This document shows positions 51,064 to 61,899 of a DNA stretch of 64,000 nucleotides, piece after piece. Where the stretch lies: NCBI GenBank assembly GCA_963556255.1, contig OY744610.1:9365777-9429776 (forward strand), given 5' to 3'. The stretch is from Allolobophora icterica. Lineage: Eukaryota > Annelida > Clitellata > Crassiclitellata > Lumbricidae. The notes beneath the pieces are model-generated. The model was not told the origin of the DNA, made no database searches, and was given only the letters and a program-made list of their open reading frames with translations. The translations under genes were made by a program, and so were the position numbers. Within the stretch, counting starts at the first letter, position 1, and the number at the start of each line of letters is the position of its first letter.

Positions 51064-51807
51064 TCACATAGGGGCCCCGGCAAGCAGGGTTTGCTTAGGC
51101 CTATATATATATAACAGATGTAGAAATGTGGATCCGTATAGATATGTCGCGCCGTCGGGTTCGTCAAGTTTCGCGTCACTTCTGGGACCACTTGTCGCAC
51201 GTACAAACTCCAAAGACGACCCGGCGCATCGCTGTGGAGCCCGAAATGTAGGCCAGTCAGAACTATCCATGTCATTGGCTAGACTGAGAACAGAGGTGTG
51301 TCTTAACTGTGTATTATCATACTTATTTACCAGGCTGATGGTCGAGTGGATAGGCGCGGCTGCCGGATGGGCAGCAGCCCCAGCATCGCTGGAACCAGGG
51401 TTCGCATATGACTCCACAGCGAATTTACTATTAGTAGGCATTGGCTCGAGGCGCTCTAAGCGCGATACCAGTAACCCTAAGATAGCACTCTGTCTGTCCA
51501 TTGCGACACTCTGTCGTTCGGAGGCATGCCCCTGAACTAAACTTAAACTTTCCAAGATAGCGCTCTGTCTTTCTAACATAACGCTTTGTCGTTCCGAGGC
51601 TTGCTCTTGAGCAACACCTAAACTCTCCAATATGGCACTCTGTCTTTCTGAGGCTTGCTCTTGAGCAAGACTCATTCTTTCCAGAGCTTGCTCTTGACTT
51701 ACTCGCAAACTTTCTAACACTACACTTTGTCGGTCTAAGGCCTGTTCTACTATTGAACTAGAACCTGACTGGCGCGATACAGATCTTTCTGTATCTGTGA
51801 TTTCCAT
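51064..51807 (-). CDS. Coiled-coil repeat protein, possibly a retroelement gag fragment
   Basis: The ATG at 51807 (MEITDTERSVSRQSG) opens 247 codons. Residues ~20-115 are made of degenerate 13-20 residue units around EQASERQSAILESL and RQSVVLESLRVSQ, predicted helical and coiled-coil. The rest, NSKFAVESYANPGSSDAG onward, is low-complexity and ends without a known domain. An N-terminal coiled coil followed by a Ser/Ala/Pro linker is common in gag proteins of gypsy-type elements. The GC-rich sequence at 52.7-53.27 kb upstream on the same strand could be its LTR or leader. No zinc knuckle or pol follows, so it would be truncated. A host gene fragment is not excluded. Confidence 0.4.
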   Translation of the reverse strand: MEITDTERSVSRQSGSSSIVEQALDRQSVVLESLRVSQEQALERMSLAQEQASERQSAILESLGVAQEQASERQSVMLERQSAILESLSLVQGHASERQSVAMDRQSAILGLLVSRLERLEPMPTNSKFAVESYANPGSSDAGAAAHPAAAPIHSTISLVNKYDNTQLRHTSVLSLANDMDSSDWPTFRAPQRCAGSSLEFVRATSGPRSDAKLDEPDGATYLYGSTFLHLLYIYRPKQTLLAGAPM

Positions 51808-53401
51808 ATTAATCAATTTGGTACAAGTTTAATAAGTTTATTATTAATCGAAAATAATAAGTACAATCGTACTGATAACTAAAAAGGTTCAAGTGTATTA
51901 TTTATAATCTTATTTCTAAATTTAACACGTTTAGCCTACTATCTTACTTATAGTTTTAATCACTTATAATCAAGTTAGAGATACAAGCTAATCTATTCAA
52001 GTTTTAATCCTTATCTTACTTACAATCTAACAATACAACAGTTTTAGACAAGTTATAATGGTTATCTTACTTATCACAAACAAGCTAATATTATAGCCTT
52101 CTACTGACTTGGAGTAAAAGGGATTTATACTAAGAATTTCCCCGGCTGAAATAATTATCGCCTGCCAACGAATCTACAAGGCCTGAAGAACGATTCAATT
52201 TCTCGGCCTACCGTCGTTCGATAAGATTATTTATACTCCAAATATTTCCAATATGTGAGAACTTATCTCCGTGAATCGATAAGATATTTATACTCCAGAT
52301 ATTCCCAATATGTGAGAACTTATCTCCTTGCCAATACGTGTAAATCACGTATTTCCACAAATCGCCGAATTATCGAATTTATATTTATATCCACAGAGAA
52401 GACGAAATATATTCCAGAATTTCCGCTCAGATGTAAATTGAAAACACGATATATCCGACTCCAGAAAAGGCGCACATCAAATTCGCTCAATTTGATACAT
52501 ATATTCCAGTTGATATTTCAAACACCAGCCGACCACATCGGCGAAAACTAGCGTGCCATACACGCTTCTCCCAGGCGTACAAACGCCGAATCTCAAGAAT
52601 TGCTGTGTGCCAACACACCAGCGAACCAACGTCCTTCTTCTAGACAGTCGAAATTCAAGTGTTTTTGAGAAATTCAGACCGAAATCTTATATAGTAAAGC
52701 CGTTGCTAAGGGCCTCAACCCCTCCGCAATTTGGACGGATGTCACCGAGTTATTTTTAGATTCTCAAATTTGACTTGAAAGAGACCGCTCACGAAATTTT
52801 ACCCAGATGAACTGCGCTCCCCTTTGAAGTCAAACCCCCCCCTCCAATTTCTGCACGTCTGAGCTCAACCTCGAGGACGGCATAATCCTTTGATCCGGTC
52901 TAACCGTCTGCCTGACCAACGCCGTCGCGCGGTTGGCCGTACCGATGTCCCTCTAACTATCGCTAAGGCGGCATATCGAAATTCCTTAGAACCTACATCT
53001 ATGCGCGTTTTACCCGTCGACTCTGTCTCTCTGTATCGCTAGGTCTGTGCGGCGGTCTCCCTTTGAAGCTACCCTCGGCCGTCGAGCGGTTCACCCCTTA
53101 GCAACCTATTGTGTGACGTAGGCAAATCGGCGCGAAATGAGACGCGAAGCTAGTTGAAACGGCAATACGGCTTAGGCGCTGTATAATTAAACCGTAATAT
53201 CAATGGACACAAGGCGATACAAACTAGCGCTAAATAATCACCAGTAACGAGGGTTAGACCGTCGTTACAGATACATATATGATATATACAAATAAATTAT
53301 ATTTCTTAGCAGTAGCTAAAAATATATCGGAGATGAAAGTCAACCGTACATAAATGTATTGTTCTTGTTTTTGACGCGCTATAAAGCATATTGGGGAACG
53401 G
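51808..53401 (-). other. Possible leader/LTR of a truncated retroelement
   Basis: 51840-52110 is AT-rich. 52217-52325 holds a ~59-bp tandem duplication (ATTTATACTCCAAATATT, then AATATGTGAGAACTTATCTC). 52700-53270 is GC-richer and ends with TAGACCGTCGTTACAG, which on the minus strand would begin TGTAACGACGGTC, like an LTR 5' end. No second copy is in the window, so this is tentative. Confidence 0.3.
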
Positions 53402-53690
53402 GTTGCTCAATAGTGTAGTGGTTAGCGTGCTAGACTGTCAATCGAGAGGTCGGGGTTCAAATCTTGCCAGGGCAGACATTTGGTTCAAGATTTTTGCTCC
53501 ACCTGCACCCCATGGTCACCTCAGCTATAATGAGTACACAGACCGTATACTGTCGGTGGGAAGATGAGACGGCGAAGGAGAGGACTGCCATCCGCCGTCA
53601 CATGCCGACACTAAGAAACTGAAATCGCTAACAATTCATAGCCATAGTTGCACTTCTTCTTTTCTTTTTCAATAAGGCATTTAGTACTAA
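53402..53690 (+). mobile_element. tRNA-derived SINE
   Basis: A-box-like TAGTGTAGTGGTTAGCG and B-box GGGGTTCAAATCTTG have tRNA spacing. They are followed by the shared SINE body (GATGAGACGGCGAAGGAGAG) and a CTTCTTCTTTTC-rich end. It is the best preserved of three copies. The head resembles a tRNA gene but does not close into a clean cloverleaf. Confidence 0.75.
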
Positions 53691-54294
53691 GGTAATCTTA
53701 TTGCATATTTTTGGGTTTAGAACAATTCGTTTCGTACTCGATGACTTTTAGGCCCTACTTATTTAGACTTAACCCATTTGCCGCCAACGTTGCGAAAACG
53801 CAACGCACTGTTTGGAAATTTGAAAAAAAATCAAGACTCGAGAAATTCACGCAAATTCTTTTTGTCTTACTTCCTCGGTGTTCACTACGTCTGCTGGTAT
53901 CAAAAATATATTCTTTTCTGTTGTCTGCAATTTTTTTTGAGTTACGCAAAATTCGTGGTTTTTGACGTCTAGCTAGTGGTTTTGTTCAAGAATTTTCTTC
54001 TGCCATAAGAAGTTATATTTCTCAGAAGCGATCCTGTCTCTTTTGAAGTACTTAGGTAAGTATTTAATATTATTTGTTTATTAATAGTATGTCTCATTAT
54101 ATGCCGATACCCCAATATCCGAAATTTTCATGTTGCGTTTTCGCAACTTCGGCGGAATGCGATATATACACATTGTTGCGTTTTCGCAACTTCGGCGGAA
54201 AATGATATGCACAATTTGACACCTAGTGATTCAGATAAACTTATGTCAGTTTACGATTACTTACAACAATTTCAGTTTAGTGATTCATAAATGA

Positions 54295-55003
54295 TGGCGT
54301 GCTCAGTGCTGCCACTCTTCATTGGGCATACTTTTGAAAGATGCACATTGAATTTTTCAGAGGAGGCTGAGGAAGAAGTTCTATTGCTTGAGTTAGGCTG
54401 TCCCAATGATATTTGAAGAAGATGATATCACCACCCTAAGTTGATTAGCAAAGCGAGAGCGAACATTTTGACGAAAATTAGCTCAATGACTACCGATGTG
54501 ATGCCAGAAGACGTTGCCGGGCATGTGGAAGTCCATTGCACTGATGCATCAATGTCAAACCAACGGTCACCGCCCACTAGGCATACCTCGCGTGAAACGC
54601 AATCGAAGTCAAGAAAAAAGCCACGGGTGTCTGCAAGGTACAAGTCTTCCAGGCAGCAGCTTGCGGAAAGGTCAGACCAACCACTGCAGCATGTTTATTC
54701 GAAGGACACAGCTCCAGAATATCTTCAAAGTCTTCCAGGCGGCAGGGTGATCTGGTGTTAGATACTCATACGCCGATGGAAGAGTCAGTGGATTCAACGC
54801 CCTTGCCGGCCAAGAAGCTACGACTACCTGCAAAGCAGCCCGAGTCTTCTAAGCCAACGAAAGAGGATTGGCAATGCCAAGAACCAAAATTTACATTGAG
54901 CCCTGTCAACAAGGAGAAGATAAAGATGTGGCAGTTGATCAAACAGGTGATAAGCAAGAGCGAGTCTTTTAAGAATTTTAGGATGACGAGGTGTTTAGCC
55001 TGA
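54295..55003 (+). pseudogene. piggyBac transposase N-terminal relic
   Basis: Acidic leader FSEEAEEEVLLLELGCPND, then a shifted frame with EEDDITT, then TTDVMPEDVAGHVEVH (typical of the region before the core), a basic S/R/K-rich linker, and KPTKEDWQCQEPKFTLSP, which resembles the W-x(5-6)-F start of the DDE domain. At least two frameshifts and stops at 54413 and 54759. None of the catalytic aspartates is present. Confidence 0.6.
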
Positions 55004-55035
55004 TAACACAGAGTACACTGTAGACCTATGCACAG

Positions 55036-55165
55036 CACTGGCGTACACTTTTCCAAAATAGGGGGGTTTGGTTCTTCATTCTACACTTGTTGCATTGAAT
55101 GTACAGTCCACCCCAATTATTGGGGGACACATGCCCCGGCTCCCCTCCCAGAGTCTACGCCTATG
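55036..55165. mobile_element. hAT-type MITE, CACTGGCGTA family (copy 3)
   Basis: 130 bp. Exact 8-bp target duplication ATGCACAG at 55028-55035 and 55166-55173. It is inserted in the piggyBac element, so it is younger than that element's amplification. Confidence 0.93.
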
Positions 55166-55564
55166 ATGCACAGCATTGCACATCATTGCGAAGAACGAAG
55201 ATGGTCGTCGACTGCGTTGTCGGTTGTGCCACAGCACCACGTACTACACGTGTATCGCATGCACGTCAAGTGCCTTGCTGAATACCATGGAAACAAGTGA
55301 CATTGAACTTGAATCAGTTTACAGCATGCACAAACATTTTTATTGAAATGACCGCGAACACAATCGATAACTACTAGAACATCATTATAGTAAACAAATA
55401 CATCTTTCCCGCCGATGTTGCGAAAACGCAACGTCCTATAACTAGGACACTACATATAGTTCCAATAAAAATGCACTGTCAGAAGTTTATTGGCATCATA
55501 TTGATGACCTTGTATCAGTTACAGCTTAATCCGGTGGCTATTTCTAATAGCGGCGGTAAATGGG

Positions 55565-56010
55565 TTAATGAGATTTCACAAAGTTGTTGTATGCTTCCAT
55601 TCATTTCATGATTATTTCACTAGGCTTAAAACTCACATTCAGAACTGTATTATATCCTGGTCATGCTTTCACCATGTAAAATTATCTGATATATTACGAG
55701 CCAAAGGCAAACATTTACGATAGCGCAACGAGTTGGCCATATGATAGACACAGATAACGATAATTCATAGTCGAGTCTGACTTATTTCTGACATCCACAG
55801 GTCTTTGTTTGTCATCACTGAACTGTTAATTGGGTGAAGTTGACTTGACATAATTGCGCTAATACTGATAAGAAAAATGGCGGGTACAATCTACAGGATG
55901 GAAAGCCGTTGCACAACAAATTCTACAATATGTGGCTTTATTATTCCACTGTTTCGGTAGACAATGACTGCGATAAACTTCTGTTTACACAAATATAGTC
56001 CATCAATAAA
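55565..56010. other. Spacer, no gene
   Basis: AT-rich unique sequence with no frame or repeat noticed. Confidence 0.4.
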
Positions 56011-56215
56011 AATAATTGGTTAGGGCGCTCGCCTTGTGACGCTCAGTGTATGGGTTCGAGCGGTCGAGCCTCCTCTTCAGACTGAGACGGTTACAGTGTA
56101 GGGACCTTGAGCAAGTCCTTCACTGACAATTCCTCAGCGTCTTCGATAGATGTTTCGTCTTTAGAATAGCATCGCTTTAAAATGCGCAACAATAATAAAG
56201 AAAATTAGATTGATT
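56011..56215 (+). mobile_element. Second-type tRNA-derived SINE
   Basis: A-box-like TTGGTTAGGGCGCTCGCC and B-box-like TGGGTTCGAGCGG head a body with GACCTTGAGCAAGTCCTTCA and an AACAATAATAAAG tail. It is unrelated in sequence to the 28/39/53 kb SINE family. Confidence 0.65.
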
Positions 56216-56341
56216 ACTCTAGATTAAATTGGGTTTCATTAGAATAGATTTTAGAATAGATTATGTGAGAGTAAATACTTTGAAGCCAAATTTCAGAGTC
56301 TTTCTAGTCTACGAAGATCGAAGTTAGAGTTCGAAGATGGT

Positions 56342-56348
56342 GTGATGG

Positions 56349-56392
<44 letters not shown>

Positions 56393-56399
56393 GTGATGG

Positions 56400-56442
<43 letters not shown>
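56342..56442. repeat. (GAT)n microsatellite, left part of Gmr1 target
   Basis: About 100 bp of GAT units with GGT interruptions, ending directly at the LTR. It continues at 62855 on the other side. Confidence 0.95.
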
Positions 56443-56443
<1 letters not shown>

Positions 56444-56874
56444 GTCGCGGTCGACTCCTTCGATCGCAACGACGAACCAACGAAGGAACTATTAAAAGAT
56501 CTTTAATTAAAAATAAAGTCGATTAAGTGTAAAGTAAGTCAACTCGTCTATCAAATATCACAATCGTAGACAGCACACAGGTTGGCTGGTCTCGATTGAA
56601 CGTTATACGATCAATGTTTCAACGTTTACAAATCTTCGTCAAAAGGCCCTTAATGTACAGCAGGTCTATCTTATATAGAGTTCTCCCGGATTCCAGAACG
56701 TTCTGTGACGTCACTGTACTTTTCCCTGGAAAGTCCTACTGAACACGTATATCCTTGTTGCATGCACCGAATTAATGTTGACAGCTTGCTGCAGAATTTT
56801 CCGTGCGATGTAAACAAGCTTGTTGACGCGTCGGTTTTCTTCCCTTGATGCATGCACCCGCGTAGACCGCGACA
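56443..56874 (-). repeat. Gmr1-type 3' LTR
   Basis: TG...CA ends inside a 13-bp inverted terminal word (TGTCGCGGTCGAC at the left against GTAGACCGCGACA at the right, one mismatch here). It differs from the other LTR only at 56453 (G here, T there). It carries CTTATATAGAG as a TATA-like word at 56669. Confidence 0.96.
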
Positions 56875-56888
56875 TTCCCTCCGCCCTC
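56875..56888 (-). promoter_or_regulatory. Polypurine tract
   Basis: On the minus strand GAGGGCGGAGGGAA directly abuts the 3' LTR. It would prime plus-strand DNA synthesis. Confidence 0.85.
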
Positions 56889-57069
56889 AGATGATGACAC
56901 GTCTTCAGCACCATCTCGAACGGGTCATCACGATCAAGCCGGGCCTCCAGACTCCATCTCGACACAGCATATACAACCAAAACAAAACACATCAGTTAGT
57001 CAATTTATTTATACAATTTGCGGGCTCGATCCTTGTGTGTCGGGCCATTTCCCCCCTTCACCATCCGAG

Positions 57070-60000
57070 TCACAACCGAGAGAGGAAATCAGCCACCGTG
57101 TTCTGACGTCCAGGACGATATCGAAAGTCCACGTTAAACTCTTGCAATGCTAACGCCCAACGAGTCAGTTTCGCACTCTTAGGGCTTGCATCTGTGAGAT
57201 AAGACAAAGGATTATGATCTGAATAAATGATTATCTTTGATAAGAATATCCATGACTTGAATCGTTTAAGTGCCCAAATTACTGCGAAAGCCTCTCTCTC
57301 AATTGTAGACCAATGCATCTGTGTATCTGTAAGTTTAAGGCTAGCAAAAGCAATTGGTTTTTCTTGACCTTCTTCGGTCCACTGAAACAAGCAACACCCG
57401 ACCGCGGTGGCACTTGCGTCAACACTTAAACCAAATTCCTTAGTGAAATCAATGGTATGCAACTGTGTAGCTTTACTGAGATCATCCTTTAACTTATCTA
57501 GTGCTTCTTGATGCTTTTGCTCCCAAGGCACCTTCGTAGGTATGTTATCTCGTGTCAAATCAGTTATTACCCGTGCTTTTTCAGCTAAAGCAGGTATAAA
57601 ATTTCGAAAGTAACTGAAAAAACCCATAACCTTTCTAACTTCTTTCTTTGTTGTTGGAGGATGGATATCATTGATCGTAGCGATCTTACCTGGATCAGGT
57701 TCAATACAACCTGACCCTACTATATGGCCAACAAACTTTATTTTGTTTTGTGCAAAATTACATTTTCTTAAATTCAAAGTGAGTCCTGCTTCCTCAATAG
57801 TTTGCAAGAATTTCTCTAGATGTTCTAAATGGTCATTCCAATTCATTGAAACCACTGCCATATCATCGACGAATGGTTCGGTAAAACTTCGCACTGGATG
57901 TAAAACTTGGGTCATAGCACGAATAAAGGTATTGCTAGCGGACTTGAGTCCAAACGGCATTCTTGTGAACTCAAAAAGTCCTGCATCACATACGAATGCC
58001 GTAAGCCATCGATGTTCTTTCCGAACTGGAATTTGCCAATACCCCGATTTCGCGTCGAAAACACTAATAAACTTTGCCCGTCCCACCTTTTGTAAGACGT
58101 CAGCAATGTCTGGGGTCGGGTAACAATCACCTAGAGAATATTTGTTAACATGGCGATAATCAATTGCCAATCGAACGCCATTTTGACCTTTGGGTCCCTT
58201 TAAAACGCAAACTACCGGACTGGCCATTTCACTTTTCGATGGTCGAATGATGTCTAATGCCAACATTTCTTCTATCTGGCGTTGTACTTCAGGTTTAAGT
58301 AGCTCAGGTACTTTATATGCCCTTAAACGCTTAGGAGTGAAATCATGAGTTATCTTAATCTCATGTTCTAATACTGGACAATACCCAGGTTTATCCACAA
58401 ATACTGCCGAGTGCCGATCCAAAACCTCAAAAAGTTGCTTCTGTTCCTCTTGCGAAAGATGCGCTATAATCAGAGGATCAATTCGCTTACTCGGGCTTAT
58501 TTGTTCACGTTCTTCCTGATCTACAACCTCTACTATACCAAATTCTTCATCTTGATCAACAATTACTGAACAGCTATTGATCATCGCTTGTTCGAGTCGT
58601 TCATGGTATCGCTTGATCTTATTTGCGTGTAAATGTCTTTGTTTTCCCTCTATTTCTACTATATAAGAATATGGGGATTTAACCTTGACTACGGTAGCAG
58701 GTCCTTGCCATCGACTATAAAATTTAGAACTACCAAAATCTGGTGCTAATACTGCTACTTTATCTCCAACTTCGTATTTTCTGTCAGTACTACGCAAGTT
58801 ATAATAATCTGCATACCGCTTTGTTTCTATATCACTATAGTAATCTGCATAAACTTTCGCGAATTCGAGGTTTTCCTTCAGTGATTGGAGATACTCTTCG
58901 GGTGATTTACCTAAGTTAAGAGGTACTTTTCGTTCGCCAGCCCACGATTCCTTCAACACACTAAGTGGACCCCGAGGAAGAGTTCCATAAACCATAGTGA
59001 ATGGCGAAATATGAGTCGTGCCTGAAGGTTTTTCTCTAAGGCTCCACAGAACAAACGGTAACAATTGGTGCCATCCACGAGGATCAGATTGAGCAAGCTT
59101 AAAGATCATGGTTTTCAAGCTTTGGTTGCATCTTTCAACCAATCCAGCTGCCTCAGGATGTCCAGGGGTATTAAATCTGGGACTACAACCCATTCGCCGC
59201 AAGAATTCTTTCGTCAAACGACTGGTAAAGTTGGTACCACAATCAGAACTGATGATCCTTGGAATAGAAAAAGTTGTAAAAACTTGCAACAGAGCTTCAC
59301 AAACTCCCTTTGCATTCAGCGATCTAAGAGGATATGCCATCGGCCAACGAGAAAATTTGTCCACCAGAACCAAAGCATAATTGTACTGGGGTTTCGATTT
59401 GTTGGATTCTCCAGTCACTACCATAGGGCCAATACAATCCATATTTAGATGGTTAAAACAGAGTTCATCCGCCCTCGGAATAGGAGTGATCGGGACTCGA
59501 TCTGCCACTTTAACTGGAGTTCTTAGTTGACAAATTTGACAAGACGCACAATATTCGCGAATCCTCTCATCCATTCTTGGAAACCAAAAGTTTAATTTGA
59601 TCCTGGCTCTCGTTGCCTTAAAAGCCATGTGCCCAGCACATGGGGCATCGTGTGCTACTCGCAAGACAACCTCGATTCTATCTTCCGGTAAACATAATTG
59701 ATTAACCTTATGTCCCATAATTTCCCCTTTGTGGTACAGGAGGTTATTATCTATAAAGAAATTATTTTTATTCTGTCTCGCTTGTTGCCAGCAAGGTATA
59801 AGACTGTGACAATTCTGTTGCTCACGCAATAAAGTATCATTATTCGCTACTCCCTCATCAGACTTGAACTCTGTTGACTCAACATCAAGAAAATTATCTG
59901 AATCATCAACTAGTTGCTCCTGAGAATATTCATTCACTTCTGACGGCAAGGATTCGTTGCTGTTACTTTTCTCGATATTAACTTCTAAGTTATCTTCTTC

Positions 60001-61899
60001 TGCCCCTTTATTTATTTGAACACATCGATCTACGCCAGCTACCATCACTACATATTGCGAACTATCCCTTAATAGGTCCACAACATGGGGTGTCAGAATA
60101 ACCCGTTCATTTAGTTCAGGGACTACAGCGAACATGACGCACAAAGATGGCGCAATGTTCGTCGTTCCTTCCATTGAATTAGCTAATTTCATTTGTAGGT
60201 ATACTACATCTGCCTTACATCCTTCTCCCTGAAAACCAATTATATTAATCCGTTTAATCACGGGTAAGTTTAGTGACTCAATTAATTTCTTATCAATACA
60301 ACAAATTTCTGCTCCTGAATCAGATAATGCTGGCTGAGAAGGGAGATCTTCAATCTGTACATTGATATACGACCTCTCGTGTAATCCATCAATACTATTC
60401 TCGTATACCCTTACAGCAGTTTCCAACCCTATTGGTTTAGAATTATCCAATAAATTCCCTTGCTTTACCTGTTCAGGTATCTCATGCAACACGTTGACCT
60501 TCTCAACAAATGAGTCGATCACTTCTTCAGTTGGGTTCCCAAATATACAAGTACTCACCTTTTTAGAACTTGGTTTGGTCTGGCACTCCCTTGCCATATG
60601 ACCCTTCTGATGACATAGGAAACAGAGACCCTTTACCTTGGCCTCCTCCTGAGACACCCTCGCACCTATCTTGGCTTCACCCCTTATTTCCGGTTTGGGA
60701 GACTTGGGTTGAGCTGTCTGGTTATTGACTTGAACATGTGGTTGACCTTTCGTCCAATTGTTATACTTCGGTGTCGGATGACTACGGCATACTAAGTCAT
60801 TCCCACCATCATGCGACGCTACATAAATGTCAGCCGCATTAGCTATGTCTTCACAGCTCAACCACTCCTCTTTTTCTTGGGCCAAGATATAATCTAAACA
60901 AGCCTTCGACAAGGACTCCTTAAGCCGATCCGCAACCAATAAACTTACAAGTTTATCAAACTCATCAGTTATCTTTCTACTTTTCAAATAATACATAAGA
61001 GCCACACGCAATTTGGATGAATAGATCGTAAATGATTCGTCCGATGCTTTGTGCAACGACCAAAATCGGGCTCTAAGATTTGAAGGGCTTATCTTAAACT
61101 CCCGTAGCAAAAACTCCTTCAGGAATTTGTAGTCATGGAGCTGTGCCTCAGTAAGGCGCATGGTTAATGCCTTAGCTCTTTCACTTAAAATGGCTAGCAA
61201 TAATTTTGCTCTAACATCTTCATCCACCTCATACACATTAAACAAACCATCCAAGTGATCAAAGAAACCTGGAATTTCTATAGGGTCGGAAGGAAATTTC
61301 CAAAGAATATTCTTGAGGGCATCACTATAACGCTTAGTACGACTTGCTAAAGAATCTCTAACATTTCGTTCTTCCTGCTTTTCCTTCCTCTCCCTTTCTT
61401 CTTTCTCTTTCCGTTCCTTCTTTTCTCTTTCTTCTTTCTCTTTCCGTTCCTTCTTTTCTTCCTCTCTCCTCTTTTCCTCCCTTTCTTCCTTCTCCTTCCG
61501 TTCCTCCCTCTCTCTTTCTTCCTTCTCCTTCGGTTCCTCCCTTTCTCTTTCTTCCTTCTCCTTCCGTTCCTCCCTTTCTCTTTCTTCCTTCTCCTTCCGT
61601 TCCTCCCTTTCTCTTTCTTCCTTCTCCCTTTGTTCTTTCTTTTGTTCTTCATATTTACGGATTTCGAACTCCAGACGGCGCTTCTGCAGCTCGTAATCCA
61701 CTCCTGTTGGAGATATTGGACTACCCTTAAATTCCTCTTCCTCTTTTCCAATCTCCATGGCCCATTCTTCCATTAATTGATTTCGATCCCATGACATAAC
61801 ATCATCTTCGTCCCTTCCTGCCTTCATAAGATACACCCTAAGGCGCTCAGACGACATTTTGCGAATATTCGCTTGCATCTCTGTTGTCAACGCTTCCAT
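57070..61899 (-). CDS. Gag-Pol polyprotein, Gmr1 order (PR-IN-RT-RH)
   Basis: 1609 aa, one frame, ATG at 61899. Gag starts MEALTTEMQANIRKMSSERL, followed at ~85-190 by a very charged E/R/K repeat tract. A CCHC knuckle (CFLCHQKGHMAREC) lies near 420-433. Protease DSGA is near 524. Integrase has an HHCC finger (AHDAPCAGHM, CASCQIC) near 750-785, then Asp in LNMDCIGPM (~820), SSDCGTNF and E in GLVERCNQS (~920) with D-35-E spacing, and a GPY/F-like RWQGPATVVKV (~1065). Reverse transcriptase has SVFDAKSGYWQI (~1280) and FVDDMAVVS (~1346). RNase H has FGLSVDASATAVG, STIEREAFAVIWAL and IIYSDHNPLSYL (~1564). All catalytic residues looked for are present, so the copy may be competent. Confidence 0.95.
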   Translation of the reverse strand: MEALTTEMQANIRKMSSERLRVYLMKAGRDEDDVMSWDRNQLMEEWAMEIGKEEEEFKGSPISPTGVDYELQKRRLEFEIRKYEEQKKEQREKEEREREERKEKEEREREERKEKEEREREEPKEKEEREREERKEKEEREEKRREEEKKERKEKEEREKKERKEKEERERKEKQEERNVRDSLASRTKRYSDALKNILWKFPSDPIEIPGFFDHLDGLFNVYEVDEDVRAKLLLAILSERAKALTMRLTEAQLHDYKFLKEFLLREFKISPSNLRARFWSLHKASDESFTIYSSKLRVALMYYLKSRKITDEFDKLVSLLVADRLKESLSKACLDYILAQEKEEWLSCEDIANAADIYVASHDGGNDLVCRSHPTPKYNNWTKGQPHVQVNNQTAQPKSPKPEIRGEAKIGARVSQEEAKVKGLCFLCHQKGHMARECQTKPSSKKVSTCIFGNPTEEVIDSFVEKVNVLHEIPEQVKQGNLLDNSKPIGLETAVRVYENSIDGLHERSYINVQIEDLPSQPALSDSGAEICCIDKKLIESLNLPVIKRINIIGFQGEGCKADVVYLQMKLANSMEGTTNIAPSLCVMFAVVPELNERVILTPHVVDLLRDSSQYVVMVAGVDRCVQINKGAEEDNLEVNIEKSNSNESLPSEVNEYSQEQLVDDSDNFLDVESTEFKSDEGVANNDTLLREQQNCHSLIPCWQQARQNKNNFFIDNNLLYHKGEIMGHKVNQLCLPEDRIEVVLRVAHDAPCAGHMAFKATRARIKLNFWFPRMDERIREYCASCQICQLRTPVKVADRVPITPIPRADELCFNHLNMDCIGPMVVTGESNKSKPQYNYALVLVDKFSRWPMAYPLRSLNAKGVCEALLQVFTTFSIPRIISSDCGTNFTSRLTKEFLRRMGCSPRFNTPGHPEAAGLVERCNQSLKTMIFKLAQSDPRGWHQLLPFVLWSLREKPSGTTHISPFTMVYGTLPRGPLSVLKESWAGERKVPLNLGKSPEEYLQSLKENLEFAKVYADYYSDIETKRYADYYNLRSTDRKYEVGDKVAVLAPDFGSSKFYSRWQGPATVVKVKSPYSYIVEIEGKQRHLHANKIKRYHERLEQAMINSCSVIVDQDEEFGIVEVVDQEEREQISPSKRIDPLIIAHLSQEEQKQLFEVLDRHSAVFVDKPGYCPVLEHEIKITHDFTPKRLRAYKVPELLKPEVQRQIEEMLALDIIRPSKSEMASPVVCVLKGPKGQNGVRLAIDYRHVNKYSLGDCYPTPDIADVLQKVGRAKFISVFDAKSGYWQIPVRKEHRWLTAFVCDAGLFEFTRMPFGLKSASNTFIRAMTQVLHPVRSFTEPFVDDMAVVSMNWNDHLEHLEKFLQTIEEAGLTLNLRKCNFAQNKIKFVGHIVGSGCIEPDPGKIATINDIHPPTTKKEVRKVMGFFSYFRNFIPALAEKARVITDLTRDNIPTKVPWEQKHQEALDKLKDDLSKATQLHTIDFTKEFGLSVDASATAVGCCLFQWTEEGQEKPIAFASLKLTDTQMHWSTIEREAFAVIWALKRFKSWIFLSKIIIYSDHNPLSYLTDASPKSAKLTRWALALQEFNVDFRYRPGRQNTVADFLSRL
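61370..61650 (-). repeat. Charged peptide-coding tandem repeat in gag
   Basis: About a dozen imperfect 15-24 bp units (TTCCTTCTCCTTCCGTTCC on the plus strand) encode KEKEERERE-type repeats, likely a single charged helix or coiled coil. Off-frame shadows also stay open through it. Confidence 0.9.

Larger units (their letters stand above)
53773..55564 (+). mobile_element. piggyBac deletion derivative with TTAA flanks
   Basis: Flanked by TTAA at 53769-53772 and 55565-55568. Terminal repeats CCCATTTGCCGCC and GGCGGTAAATGGG are inverted with one mismatch. Four copies of a GTTGCGAAAACGCAAC-type palindrome with adjacent CCGCC lie at 53786, 54132, 54174 and 55417. The N-terminal part of a transposase gene remains, but the catalytic core is gone. 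It was later hit by a 130-bp hAT MITE. Confidence 0.92.

Noticed and set aside
53402..53480. Functional tRNA gene
   Set aside because: A- and B-boxes are present, but the acceptor stem does not pair well and the body matches two other SINE copies, so it is a SINE head.
61347..61751. 134-aa Lys/Arg-rich ORF inside gag
   Set aside because: Off-frame shadow of the charged gag repeat.
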